From Luteimonas sp. BLCC-B24 (lineage in GTDB: Bacteria > Pseudomonadota > Gammaproteobacteria > Xanthomonadales > Xanthomonadaceae), in the NCBI RefSeq assembly GCF_028550595.1, contig NZ_JAQQGN010000002.1, positions 310,001 through 374,000 of the forward strand: a DNA stretch of 64,000 nt, in the 5' to 3' direction. Numbering within the stretch: the stretch's first letter is position 1; every line of letters begins with the position of its first letter. The notes beneath the pieces are model-generated. The model ran no database searches, was not told where the DNA came from, and saw only the letters and a program-made list of their open reading frames with translations. A program made the position numbers and the translations under genes. Of the stretch, positions 51,864 to 60,463 are shown piece by piece.

Positions 51864-53123
51864 ATGGCGCTGGACGAACGAAAGCTGGCGGTCTCGGAAT
51901 TGCGGACGGGCATGTATGTCTGCCGGCTGGACCGTGACTGGGAAGGCACGCCCTTCCTGCTCCAGGGTGTGCTGATCGAGTCCCAGGGCGACATCGACAC
52001 GCTGGCGCGGCTGTGTGCCCATGTGTACATCGACCTCGAGCGCGGCGTCGGCCCGCTCGGCCTGGGGCTGCTCGCCGACGAGGCGCCGGGAGCGCGGCGT
52101 GCCCCGCCTGCCGCCGGCTCTCCCACGTTGCACGACGCCGACATCCGGGCCCTGCAGGGGTCGGTCCGGTATCCCGAACAGGTGGGCTTCGAGGACGAAC
52201 TCGCCGATGCCCGCGACGCACACGAACGTGCGGCAGCGTTCGCCGGTCGCGTCCTCGATGATGTCCGCAACGGGCGGCCGCTGTCGCCCGCCGACGTGCG
52301 CGAAGCGGTCGAGCCGATGGTGCGCAGTCTGGTGCGCAATGCCGACGCGTTCCTGTGGCTCGATACGCTGCGCGCGCGCGGCGGCCATGAATATGCCCAT
52401 GCGCTGGGCTGCAGCGCGCTGGCGGTCGCGTTCGGGCGGCATGTCGGATTGCCCGAGCATCTGCTGGTCGATCTGGCGAGCGGGGCTCTGCTGCTCGACA
52501 TCGGCAAGTTGCGCGTCGATCCGGACCTGCTCACCACACCCGAGACCTACAGCGACGCCCAGGCGCGTGCGATGCAGGCCCACGTCGGCCACGCACTGGC
52601 GCTGCTCGACGAGAGCGGCGCGGTGCCGGACCACGTGCGCGACATGGTGCGCACGCATCACGAACATGTCGACGGCACCGGGTATCCCGCGCGCCTGTCC
52701 GGTGACGCGATTCCGCTGCTCGGCCGGATCGCGGCCGTGGTCGACGGCTACAACGCGATGATCAGCGACCGTCCGCACCGACGGGCCGTCGGTCAGCACG
52801 TCGCGTTGCAGACGCTCTATCGCGAGCGCGACGCGCGCTACGCCGCCGAGGTGGTGGAGCAGTTCATGCAGTGCATGAGCGTCTACCCGATCGGCTCGCT
52901 GGTGGAACTGAGTACGGGCGAGGTGGCGATCGTCATGGCGCAGAATGCCGCGCGCCGGCTGCAGCCGCGGGTCATGGTGCTGACCGCGCCCGACAAGCGG
53001 CTGCTGCAGCAGTTCCACAGTCTCGACCTCATGGTGCGGGCGAACAGCGACGATCCGGTGCGCATCCTGGCGCCGCTCCACCCCGGCGCGCACGGGCTCG
53101 ATCCGGTGGCGCTGTTCCTGTGA
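51864..53123 (+). CDS. HD-GYP-type protein with DUF3391 and a substituted HD motif
   Basis: A 419-residue cytosolic protein. DUF3391 occupies about residues 1-60 (LAVSELRTGMYVCRLDRDW). The HD-GYP domain has a first His (YAHAL), then LLLDIGKL, where the canonical His of HD is Leu211 beside Asp212, and HHEHVDGTGYP at about 265-275 intact. A C-terminal part of about 100 residues follows. HD-GYP enzymes hydrolyse c-di-GMP; loss of one metal ligand makes activity doubtful. Thirteen bases separate it from the EAL gene, so a shared unit is likely. Confidence 0.9.
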   Translation: MALDERKLAVSELRTGMYVCRLDRDWEGTPFLLQGVLIESQGDIDTLARLCAHVYIDLERGVGPLGLGLLADEAPGARRAPPAAGSPTLHDADIRALQGSVRYPEQVGFEDELADARDAHERAAAFAGRVLDDVRNGRPLSPADVREAVEPMVRSLVRNADAFLWLDTLRARGGHEYAHALGCSALAVAFGRHVGLPEHLLVDLASGALLLDIGKLRVDPDLLTTPETYSDAQARAMQAHVGHALALLDESGAVPDHVRDMVRTHHEHVDGTGYPARLSGDAIPLLGRIAAVVDGYNAMISDRPHRRAVGQHVALQTLYRERDARYAAEVVEQFMQCMSVYPIGSLVELSTGEVAIVMAQNAARRLQPRVMVLTAPDKRLLQQFHSLDLMVRANSDDPVRILAPLHPGAHGLDPVALFL

Positions 53124-53136
53124 GCGGGGCGCCGAC

Positions 53137-54390
53137 GTGCTGAACCGGGCGCAGGCTTTCGCGGCGGTCGCGCGCCTGCATGCACAGGCAACGCGCGACG
53201 CGCCGGCGGCCGTGCTGGTCGTCCGGCTCCAGCGCCTGCGCGAGATCGAACTCGCGTTCGGCTACGAGGCGGCCGAGATGCTGTGCGGCGAGTTCGAACG
53301 ACGCCTGCAGGCGCTGCTGCGCGCGGGCGACGTGCATTTGCGCACCGGCGAGTCGGATCTGCTGGTACTGCTGCCCGACCTGCGTGGGCGCGCGCATGCC
53401 GCGCTGGCGGCGGCGAAGATCGTGCGCGCGCTGCAGGCGCCGTTCGATACGACGGCGGGGACAGTGCATCCGCTCGTCGTCGTCGGCATCGCACTGTGTC
53501 CCGAGGACGGTGAAACGTCCGAACTGCTGTGCCGACGCGCGGACCGGGCCTGCGACGAGGCGGCGGGCCACGTGGAGCGCCTCGCGTTCTGGCGCGCGCC
53601 TGCGATCCCGGTGGAGGCGGTGCAGCAGGCGCTGCGCACGGCCATCACCGACCACCAGTTGCAGTTGCACCTGCAGCCCATCCAGCGTCTGGCCGACGGA
53701 CGCATCGTCAGCTACGAGGCGCTGTCGCGCTGGACGCATCCGGTGCTGGGCGCCGTGCCGCCGGCATTGTTCATCGGCGTGGCCGAGCGCAGCGGGCAGA
53801 TCGCGGACCTCACGCGCTGGACGCTCAACGTCGGCCTGCGGCATCTGGCCGACCTGCGCCGCGCGGATCCGGAGGTCCGGATCGCCGTCAATCTGTCGGT
53901 GGAAGTGCTGCAGCTGCCGGGCTTCGTCGACCAGGTGTTCGACCTCCTGCGCTTGTGGAACGTGCCCCCGGGTAGCCTGGTGCTCGAGGTGACCGAGAGT
54001 GCACTGATGCGCGACGTCGGCCAGTGCGAGCAGCAACTCGCCGCGTTGCGCGCGGGCGGGGTGCGCGTGGCGATCGATGATTTCGGCACCGGCTACTCGT
54101 CGATGGCCTATCTGCATCGCCTGCCGGTGGACACGCTGAAGATCGACCGCAGCTTCATCCAGGAGATGGCCACCGACACCCGCGCGCAGCGCCTGGTGGG
54201 CACGATGATCGAGCTCGCCCATCATCTCGGCCTCGGCGTGGTCGCCGAGGGTGTGGAAACGCCCGAGTCGCGTATGCAGCTCGCGGCGTTGGGCTGCGAC
54301 CACATCCAGGGCTATCTGATCGGACGGCCCGCGGCGGCGGACGAGGTCGTGGCCGCGGCCTTCGCGTCAGCGACCGCACGCGCGCGCTGA
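53137..54390 (+). CDS. c-di-GMP phosphodiesterase with degenerate GGDEF and EAL domains
   Basis: A 417-residue protein. The N-terminal GGDEF domain is degenerate: the site reads TGESD near residue 68. The EAL domain starts near residue 160 and has the motif EAL at 194-196 (SYEALSRW), NLSVEVL, EVTESALM, IDDFGTGYSS, KIDRSFIQ and VAEGVET, so the catalytic metal ligands look complete. It should cleave c-di-GMP. GTG at 53137; no clear ribosome site, perhaps coupled to the HD-GYP gene before it. Confidence 0.92.
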   Translation: MLNRAQAFAAVARLHAQATRDAPAAVLVVRLQRLREIELAFGYEAAEMLCGEFERRLQALLRAGDVHLRTGESDLLVLLPDLRGRAHAALAAAKIVRALQAPFDTTAGTVHPLVVVGIALCPEDGETSELLCRRADRACDEAAGHVERLAFWRAPAIPVEAVQQALRTAITDHQLQLHLQPIQRLADGRIVSYEALSRWTHPVLGAVPPALFIGVAERSGQIADLTRWTLNVGLRHLADLRRADPEVRIAVNLSVEVLQLPGFVDQVFDLLRLWNVPPGSLVLEVTESALMRDVGQCEQQLAALRAGGVRVAIDDFGTGYSSMAYLHRLPVDTLKIDRSFIQEMATDTRAQRLVGTMIELAHHLGLGVVAEGVETPESRMQLAALGCDHIQGYLIGRPAAADEVVAAAFASATARAR

Positions 54391-54455
54391 CGGCGGCTTG
54401 GGTGTGCACGTTGGGCACGGCCTTGTGAGCCGGCGCGCGTGCCGCCCGATGCGCG

Positions 54456-55040
54456 CTAGCGCAGTCGCGCCGCGACGCTGTCCCAGCTCACCAGGTGCCA
54501 GAACGCCTCGAGATAACGCGCCCGGTTGTCACGGTAGTCCGGATACGCCGCGTGTTCCCACATCGAGGCCGCCAGCAGGGGCGTGTCGTCGCCCGTGATC
54601 GGCGTGGCGGCGTTGGCGGTCGCGACGAGACCCAGTCGGCCGTCGGCGCGTTGGACCAGCCACACCCAGCCTGCGCCGAAATGGCGAAGGGCGATCGCAT
54701 CGAAGCGCTGGCGCAGTGTGGCCACGTCGCCGAAATCGCGCGCCACGGCTTCGGCCAGCGCGCCTTTCGGTCCACTTCCGCCCGCCGCAGCCGGGCGCAG
54801 CGAGTGCCAGTAGAAGGCGTTGTTCCAGGCCTGCGCGGCATGGTCGAACAGCGCGCCCTGGGCCTTGCGCACGACGACCTCGAGCGGTGCCCCGTCGAGC
54901 TCGGTGCCGGCGGTCAGCGCATTCACCCGGTCGATCAGTGCCCGCTGGTGGTGCCCGTGGTGGTGGTCCAGGGTGTCACCGGACAGATGCGGTTCGAGCG
55001 CGGTGCGGTCGTAGGGAAGCGCGGGCAGTTCGAGAGGCAT
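54456..55040 (-). CDS. Fe/Mn superoxide-dismutase-fold protein lacking two metal ligands
   Basis: A 194-residue protein aligned over its whole length to SodB. It keeps the first His ligand (His27 in DHHHG) and the last (His163 in MWEHAAYPDY), but the second, normally His in WNHTFYW, is Asn74 (AWNNAFYW), and the third, normally Asp in DVWEH, is Ser159 (ASMWEH). The gateway Tyr is Leu35. These changes predict weak or no dismutase activity. ATG at the complement of 55038-55040 with GAGAGG-type spacing lacking; it diverges from grxD. Confidence 0.88.
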   Translation of the reverse strand: MPLELPALPYDRTALEPHLSGDTLDHHHGHHQRALIDRVNALTAGTELDGAPLEVVVRKAQGALFDHAAQAWNNAFYWHSLRPAAAGGSGPKGALAEAVARDFGDVATLRQRFDAIALRHFGAGWVWLVQRADGRLGLVATANAATPITGDDTPLLAASMWEHAAYPDYRDNRARYLEAFWHLVSWDSVAARLR

Positions 55041-55157
55041 GAAGGCAGACGTCCTGTGTGCCGCTGCGAGAAGCGGCAACGCGATAGAATGTCGTGATTC
55101 TAACCCTGACCTCCGCCGGCTCCGCTGCGGCGCGGTGGTCATGCAGGAGTGGTATCC

Positions 55158-55478
55158 GTGTCGATCCTCGAACGCATCCAGGCCGAAATCGACGGTCACG
55201 CCGTCGTGCTGTTCCTGAAAGGCACGCCGCAGTTTCCGATGTGCGGGTTCTCCGCGCGCACGGTCCAGGCGCTGCACGACGCCGGTGCCCGCGACTACCG
55301 CACGGTCAACGTGCTGGAAGAGCCGGAGATCCGCGCCAATCTGCCGCGCTTCTCCAACTGGCCGACGTTTCCGCAGCTGTTCATCCACGGTGAGCTGATC
55401 GGCGGCTGCGACATCACGCTGGAGTTGCACGAGTCCGGTGAACTGGCGCGCATGGTGGCCGAGGTGCTGCAGGCGTGA
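55158..55478 (+). CDS. grxD: Monothiol glutaredoxin GrxD
   Basis: A 106-residue CGFS glutaredoxin that carries [2Fe-2S] clusters. Motifs: VVLFLKGTPQFPMCGFSART (active CGFS near residues 31-34) and NWPTFPQLFIHGELIGGCD. GTG at 55158 follows CAGGAG; an earlier GTG at 55149 sits inside that ribosome site. It overlaps the SDR gene by four bases (GTGA), which itself overlaps the MarC gene, so the three form one operon. Confidence 0.96.
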   Translation: MSILERIQAEIDGHAVVLFLKGTPQFPMCGFSARTVQALHDAGARDYRTVNVLEEPEIRANLPRFSNWPTFPQLFIHGELIGGCDITLELHESGELARMVAEVLQA

Positions 55479-56236
55479 GCGCGGCCGGGCATGAAGCGCC
55501 GGCGTCCGCGGAGGCGTTGGCCGGGCGGGTCGTGCTCGTGGTCGGCGCGCACGGCGGCCTCGGCGAGGCGGTGTCGATGGCCTGCGTACGGGCGGGCGCG
55601 ACGCCGGTGCTGCTGGGCCGCAAGGTGCCCAGGCTCAACCGGCTGCACGACCGGCTGCAGGCTGCCGGCGGCGCGCCGGTGCTGTACCCGATGGACCTCG
55701 AAGGCGCCTCGCCCGATGACTACGCCGAACTCGCCGCACGCATCGATGCGGCGTTCGGACGGCTCGACGGGGTGCTGCACGCGGCCGCGCATTTTTCCGG
55801 ACTCACGCCGCTCGAGCACACCGACCCGGCGGCGTTCGCGCGTGCGCTGCACGTCAATCTCACCGCGCGCTGGTGGCTCACCCAGGCCTGCCTGCCGTTG
55901 CTGCGCCGGGCCACCGACAGTGCGGTGGTGTTCGCGGTCGACGATCGCGCCCGCAGCGCCGGGGCGTACTGGGGTGGATACGGGCTCGCCCAGGCGGGCC
56001 TGGAAGCGCTCGTGCGGATGCTGCATGCGGAACTGGCGCGTTCTCCCGTACGCGTGAGCGGCCTGCAGCCGCCGCCGATGCGCACGGCGCTGCGCGCCCG
56101 CGCGCATGTGGAGGAGGACGACCGCGTCGCCCGCGATCCCGGCGATGTCGCCGCGGCCTGCATCACCCTGCTGGCGCCCGAAGGCGCGACCCACCGCGGC
56201 CGGATCTGGTCGCCCGCTTCGAGTCCGCCCGCATGA
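55475..56236 (+). CDS. SDR-family oxidoreductase
   Basis: A 253-residue short-chain dehydrogenase. The cofactor motif is VVGAHGGLGEAVSMACVRAG, variant of TGxxxGIG; YGLAQAGLEALVRM replaces the catalytic YxxxK with Y.LAQ, so the Lys is missing and catalysis is doubtful. It fits the family of SDR genes next to grx genes in Xanthomonadaceae. GTG start at 55475 overlaps grxD; ATG of the MarC gene overlaps its stop. Confidence 0.87.
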   Translation: MSAAGHEAPASAEALAGRVVLVVGAHGGLGEAVSMACVRAGATPVLLGRKVPRLNRLHDRLQAAGGAPVLYPMDLEGASPDDYAELAARIDAAFGRLDGVLHAAAHFSGLTPLEHTDPAAFARALHVNLTARWWLTQACLPLLRRATDSAVVFAVDDRARSAGAYWGGYGLAQAGLEALVRMLHAELARSPVRVSGLQPPPMRTALRARAHVEEDDRVARDPGDVAAACITLLAPEGATHRGRIWSPASSPPA

Positions 56237-56832
56237 CCATCGCGTCCGCCGCGCTGCTGCTGTTCCTGATTCTCGACCCGCTGGGCAACATTCCGGTGTT
56301 CCTCAGCATGCTGCGGCGGCTCACGCCGCAGCGGCAGCGGATCGTGCTCGCGCGCGAGCTGCTGATCGCCCTGCTCGTGCTGATGGCATTCCTGTGGGCC
56401 GGCAAGTACGCGCTGGAGGTCATGCACCTGCGGCAGGAGTCGGTGGCCATCGCTGGCGGCATCGTGCTGTTCCTGATCGGCATCCGGATGATCTTCCCGC
56501 CGCAAGGTGGCCTGATGGGCGAGATTCCCGACGGCGAGCCCTTCATCGTGCCGATGGCGATTCCGCTCGTCGCCGGCCCCTCCGGCATGGCCGCTGTGAT
56601 GCTGATGGGCAGCAACGAACCCGATCGCCTCGGCGAATGGAGCCTCGCGCTGCTGATCGCCTGGGGCGCGACGGCGGCGATCCTGTTCTCGGCGACCTAC
56701 CTCTACAAGCTGCTCGGCCTGCGTGCACTGACCGCGATCGAGCGCCTGATGGGCATGCTGCTCGTCGCCATCTCGGTGCAGATGCTGCTCGATGGGCTGG
56801 TCGGGTTTCTCCGCGGAGCGGGCGCCGGCTGA
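56233..56832 (+). CDS. MarC/UPF0056-family membrane protein
   Basis: A 199-residue protein with six helices. LFLILDPLGNIPVFLSMLRR near residues 9-28 and PMAIPLVAGPSGMAAVM in the second half are MarC family signatures. Despite the name it is not a proven antibiotic-resistance protein; function unknown. Last gene of the grxD operon. ATG 56233 overlaps the SDR stop (ATGA). Confidence 0.93.
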   Translation: MTIASAALLLFLILDPLGNIPVFLSMLRRLTPQRQRIVLARELLIALLVLMAFLWAGKYALEVMHLRQESVAIAGGIVLFLIGIRMIFPPQGGLMGEIPDGEPFIVPMAIPLVAGPSGMAAVMLMGSNEPDRLGEWSLALLIAWGATAAILFSATYLYKLLGLRALTAIERLMGMLLVAISVQMLLDGLVGFLRGAGAG

Positions 56833-56957
56833 GCACGTGACCGTGGCGCGACAAGGACTTGGCGGCCACTTCTTCGACATCGGATAAAAACGAGTCAGCT
56901 CAGTGGCTTGCGTAGCATCGTCGGTGTCACGGCACTGTCATTTGCGCGGCCTACCAT

Positions 56958-56979
56958 GTTAACCTGTTGTTAACCACGG
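56958..56979 (+). promoter_or_regulatory. Repeated GTTAACC and TTAACCACGG motif upstream of the Oar-like receptor
   Basis: GTTAACC occurs at 56958-56964 and 56969-56975, centres 11 bases apart, about one helical turn. The second is part of TTAACCACGG, which matches TTAACAACGG at a similar distance before the other TonB receptor. It ends 102 bases before ATG. Likely a regulator or promoter site; identity unknown. Confidence 0.5.
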
Positions 56980-57080
56980 CATGCCCGCGCGCCACCGGCC
57001 GGGGTCCCACTTTCGCTCCATGTCCTGAACGTCGCTCGCCGCGAGGCGTCGACGCACTCCACGCACCGAGGCTTACACCC

Positions 57081-60000
57081 ATGACCCAGATGCACCGCGC
57101 CCGACTTTCCAAGCTGTCGCTCGGCCTGATCGTCGCACTCGCCGCCGCTCCCGCGTTCGCGCAGAGCACCTCTGCCGGTGTCGGCGGCCAGGTTACCGGC
57201 GCCGGCGGCCAGCCCGTCGCGGGCGCTGAGGTCACCATCGTCCATACCGAATCCGGTACGGTCAGCCGCGCCACCACCGACGCCAGCGGCCGCTACAACG
57301 CCCGCGGCCTGCGCGTCGGTGGTCCGTACACCATCACGGTGACCAAGGCGGGCGAGGGCACGCGCACCGAGGACAACGTCTACCTGAACCTCAACCAGGT
57401 CAATACCGTCAACACCGCGCTGACGGGTGACATGACGACGCTGCAGACCGTGACGGCCACGGCCATCGGCGGGGGCTCGGAACTCTTCAGCGCGAACAAG
57501 ATGGGCACCGGCACCAACGTCACCAGCGCCGAGATCGAGGCACTGCCGTCGATCAGCCGCACGCTGCAGGACTTCGCGCGCCTCGATCCGCGCGTCTCGC
57601 AGACCGACAAGGCCCGCAACGAGATCTCGATCGGTGGTCAGAACCCGCGTTACAACGCGATCCGCGTCGACGGCATCAACAGCGGCGATACCTTCGGTCT
57701 TGAGTCCAACGGTCTGGCCGCACCGCGTCAGCCGTTCTCGATGGACACCATCGACGAAATCGCCGTCGACGTGGCCAACTACGACGTCACGATCACCGGC
57801 GGCGTGGGCGGCGTGATCAACGCCGTGACCAAGTCGGGTACCAACAACTTCAGCGGCACCGTCTACGGCATCTACCGCGACAACGACTGGTCCGGCAAGA
57901 ACCAGAACGACATCCGCCCGGTGCTGTTCGACAACGAGACCACCTACGGCCTGACCTTCGGCGGTCCGATCATCAAGGATCGTCTGTTCTTCTTCGCCAA
58001 CTACGAGAAGTACACCGGCAAAGAGCTGTTCATCGGTAATTCCAGCTATGGCCCGATCGGCTCGGGTGCGAGCAACATCGTCGGTATCTCGCAGGGCGAC
58101 ATCGATCGCGTGATCGGTATTGCGCGCAATACCTGGGGTTTCGATGCCGGTTCGCTGGCGCTCCCGGCGCTCGACACCGAGTCCGAGGAGTACGGTCTGA
58201 AGATCGACTGGAACATCAACGACAACCATCGCGCGAGCTTCCGCTATGCGAAGTCGGAGCAGAACCAGGCGTATCTGCAGGGGTTCGGCAACAGCTCGCT
58301 CGCGCTCAATACCTATCACTACGTCAAGAACTACGAGATCGAGACGTCGACGGCGCAGCTCTTCAGTGACTGGAGCGACATCTTCTCGACCGAGATGAAG
58401 GTCTCCTACCGCGACTACTTCGTGCCGCGCGTTCCGCTGGCCGACCTGCCGGCGATCTCGGTGCGCATCGGCAACAACACGCTGAACCTGGGGACGGAAG
58501 AGAACACCCACGTCAACGAACTCGGCACCAAGACCTGGAACGGTTTCTTCGCGGGTAACCTGTTCCTCGGTGACCACACGGTGAAGTTCGGTTTCGATTA
58601 CGAAGACAACGACATCTACAACCTCTTCGGTCGTCGGCTCAATGGTGTGTACACCTACGACAGTATCGACGCCTTCCAGGCAGGCAACGCGAGTCGTTAC
58701 CAGCTGTTCTATCCGCGCGAAGGCGATCGGAACAACATGGCCGCTATTTTCGGCCTCAAGAACGTCGGTCTGTTCCTGCAGGATTCGTGGGCGATCAACT
58801 ACAACCTGACGCTCAACCTCGGCGTGCGTTACGACGAGCCGCGCGTCAGCGGGTCTCCTTTCTACAACCCGCGTGCGTTCGCCGCGTTCGGCTTCGACAA
58901 CAGCCAGACGATCGACGGCAACGGCCTGTTCCAGCCGCGTGTCGGCTTCAACTACACCTTCGACAGCGATCGTCCGACCCAGCTGCGGGGTGGCGTGGGC
59001 CTGTTCCAGGGCGCCGCGGCCAGTGTGTGGCTCTCGAACGGGTTCTCGAATTACGGTCGTGATGCCTACGTCGACTATCTGTTCTCCAACGGGTTCAACG
59101 GGTTCAACCCCGATCCCGCCGCGCAGTGCGCGTTGGTGAGCCAGAATGGTCGGCCGTGCCCCCCGACGACGGCGAACAGCGGCGCCGAGGCCATCGATTT
59201 CATCGATCCCGATCTCGGTCAGCCGGCGGTCTGGAAGGCCAATCTCGCCTTCGACACCGAGCTGCCATGGTGGGGCATCGTGGCGTCGGCTGAAGGCGTC
59301 TGGACCCAGGTCAAAGAAGCGATCTACTACCAGGAGCTCAATCTCGGCAGCGCCACGCGCACGGGGCAGGACGGACGCGCGCTTTACTACAACGCGGCTG
59401 GTTACGATCCGCGGTGCTTCAATGTCCAAGGCGCCGTGGTCGCGAATGCGGGAGGCGTCGCCACCGGTTGCTCGCGCGCCAGCGGAACGGGGTTCGTGTC
59501 CAACGTCGATGCCCGTACGGGGCGTGACCGCAATTTCACCAACGTGATCATCGCGCGCCCGACGAGCGAGGGTGAGAGCCAGCAGTACACCTTCGCCCTC
59601 AACAAGCCGTTCAACGACAGCGACTGGTCTTGGCAGCTGGCGTATACCTTCACCCGCGCCACCGAGGTCAGCGCGCTGACCAGCTCGACCTCGGGCTCGC
59701 AGCTCGGCAACACCGCAGTGTTCCAGGCGAACGAGGCCGAGGCCTCGCGCTCGAACTACGAGATCCGCGACCGCTTCTCGGCGGCGCTGACCTGGAAGCG
59801 TGCGTTCTTCGGCGACAACAACACCTCGGTGGCGATGTTCTACGAAGGCCGTTCGGGTCGTCCGTTCAGCTACACCTTCGACAACGACGCCAATGGCGAT
59901 GGTCGACTCAACGATCTTCTGTACATTCCGTCGGGTCCTGGCGACGTGCGCTTCGGTTCGGCCGCGGAAGAGGCGGCGTTCTGGGCCTATGTCGACGGCG

Positions 60001-60350
60001 ATGCCTATCTGCGCTCGCACAAGGGCCAGATTGCCGGTCGCAATGCGGCGCGCAACCCCTGGGTCAACCAGTTCGACATCCGCATCTCGCAGGAATTCCC
60101 GGGCTTCTTCAACGGCAACAAGGCTGAAGTCGCGCTGGACATCCTCAATGTCGGCAACCTGATCAACAAGGACTGGGGCCGCATCGAGGAAGTCGGCTTC
60201 CCGGCGATGAAGGGCATCGTCGAGTACGGCGGTATCGGTCCGGACGGCAAGTACGTCTACCGCTTCAACACGCCGGATGCGGCGAACATCTACGACGATC
60301 GCGGCGTCTCGCGCTGGGCTGCGCAGCTCAGCTTCCGCTACAAGTTCTGA
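57081..60350 (+). CDS. Oar-like TonB-dependent receptor with carboxypeptidase-regulatory-like domain
   Basis: A 1089-residue outer-membrane protein. Signal peptide (to about residue 28, APAFAQ), a CarboxypepD-regulatory-like domain (GGQVTGAGGQPVAGAEVTIV to about residue 110), then a plug (ARNEISIGGQNPRYNAIRVD; GGVGGVINAVTKSGTN) and a large barrel ending SFRYKF. The family is named after Myxococcus Oar, which helps import or export of peptides and PopC secretion. Substrate unknown. Monocistronic, with a terminator. Confidence 0.95.
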   Translation: MTQMHRARLSKLSLGLIVALAAAPAFAQSTSAGVGGQVTGAGGQPVAGAEVTIVHTESGTVSRATTDASGRYNARGLRVGGPYTITVTKAGEGTRTEDNVYLNLNQVNTVNTALTGDMTTLQTVTATAIGGGSELFSANKMGTGTNVTSAEIEALPSISRTLQDFARLDPRVSQTDKARNEISIGGQNPRYNAIRVDGINSGDTFGLESNGLAAPRQPFSMDTIDEIAVDVANYDVTITGGVGGVINAVTKSGTNNFSGTVYGIYRDNDWSGKNQNDIRPVLFDNETTYGLTFGGPIIKDRLFFFANYEKYTGKELFIGNSSYGPIGSGASNIVGISQGDIDRVIGIARNTWGFDAGSLALPALDTESEEYGLKIDWNINDNHRASFRYAKSEQNQAYLQGFGNSSLALNTYHYVKNYEIETSTAQLFSDWSDIFSTEMKVSYRDYFVPRVPLADLPAISVRIGNNTLNLGTEENTHVNELGTKTWNGFFAGNLFLGDHTVKFGFDYEDNDIYNLFGRRLNGVYTYDSIDAFQAGNASRYQLFYPREGDRNNMAAIFGLKNVGLFLQDSWAINYNLTLNLGVRYDEPRVSGSPFYNPRAFAAFGFDNSQTIDGNGLFQPRVGFNYTFDSDRPTQLRGGVGLFQGAAASVWLSNGFSNYGRDAYVDYLFSNGFNGFNPDPAAQCALVSQNGRPCPPTTANSGAEAIDFIDPDLGQPAVWKANLAFDTELPWWGIVASAEGVWTQVKEAIYYQELNLGSATRTGQDGRALYYNAAGYDPRCFNVQGAVVANAGGVATGCSRASGTGFVSNVDARTGRDRNFTNVIIARPTSEGESQQYTFALNKPFNDSDWSWQLAYTFTRATEVSALTSSTSGSQLGNTAVFQANEAEASRSNYEIRDRFSAALTWKRAFFGDNNTSVAMFYEGRSGRPFSYTFDNDANGDGRLNDLLYIPSGPGDVRFGSAAEEAAFWAYVDGDAYLRSHKGQIAGRNAARNPWVNQFDIRISQEFPGFFNGNKAEVALDILNVGNLINKDWGRIEEVGFPAMKGIVEYGGIGPDGKYVYRFNTPDAANIYDDRGVSRWAAQLSFRYKF

Positions 60351-60375
60351 TCCCCGGATCGGACACGTGAAACGC

Positions 60376-60402
60376 GAAACGGCCGGGCGACCCGGCCGTT
60401 TC
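60376..60402 (+). terminator. Rho-independent-type terminator
   Basis: GAAACGGCCGGG (60376-60387) and CCCGGCCGTTTC (60391-60402) form a perfect 12-base stem with loop CGA, followed by CGTTTGCG. It lies 25 bases after the Oar-like receptor stop. Confidence 0.85.
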
Positions 60403-60463
60403 CGTTTGCGCGGACGGCTGCGCTACAGTGCCGCACCGACAAAAGCACCAGAAGAAGAACAGG

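Noticed and set aside
57081-60020. 1016-codon minus frame opposite the Oar-like receptor
   Set aside because: Antisense shadow; the plus-strand receptor has signal peptide, plug and barrel end.
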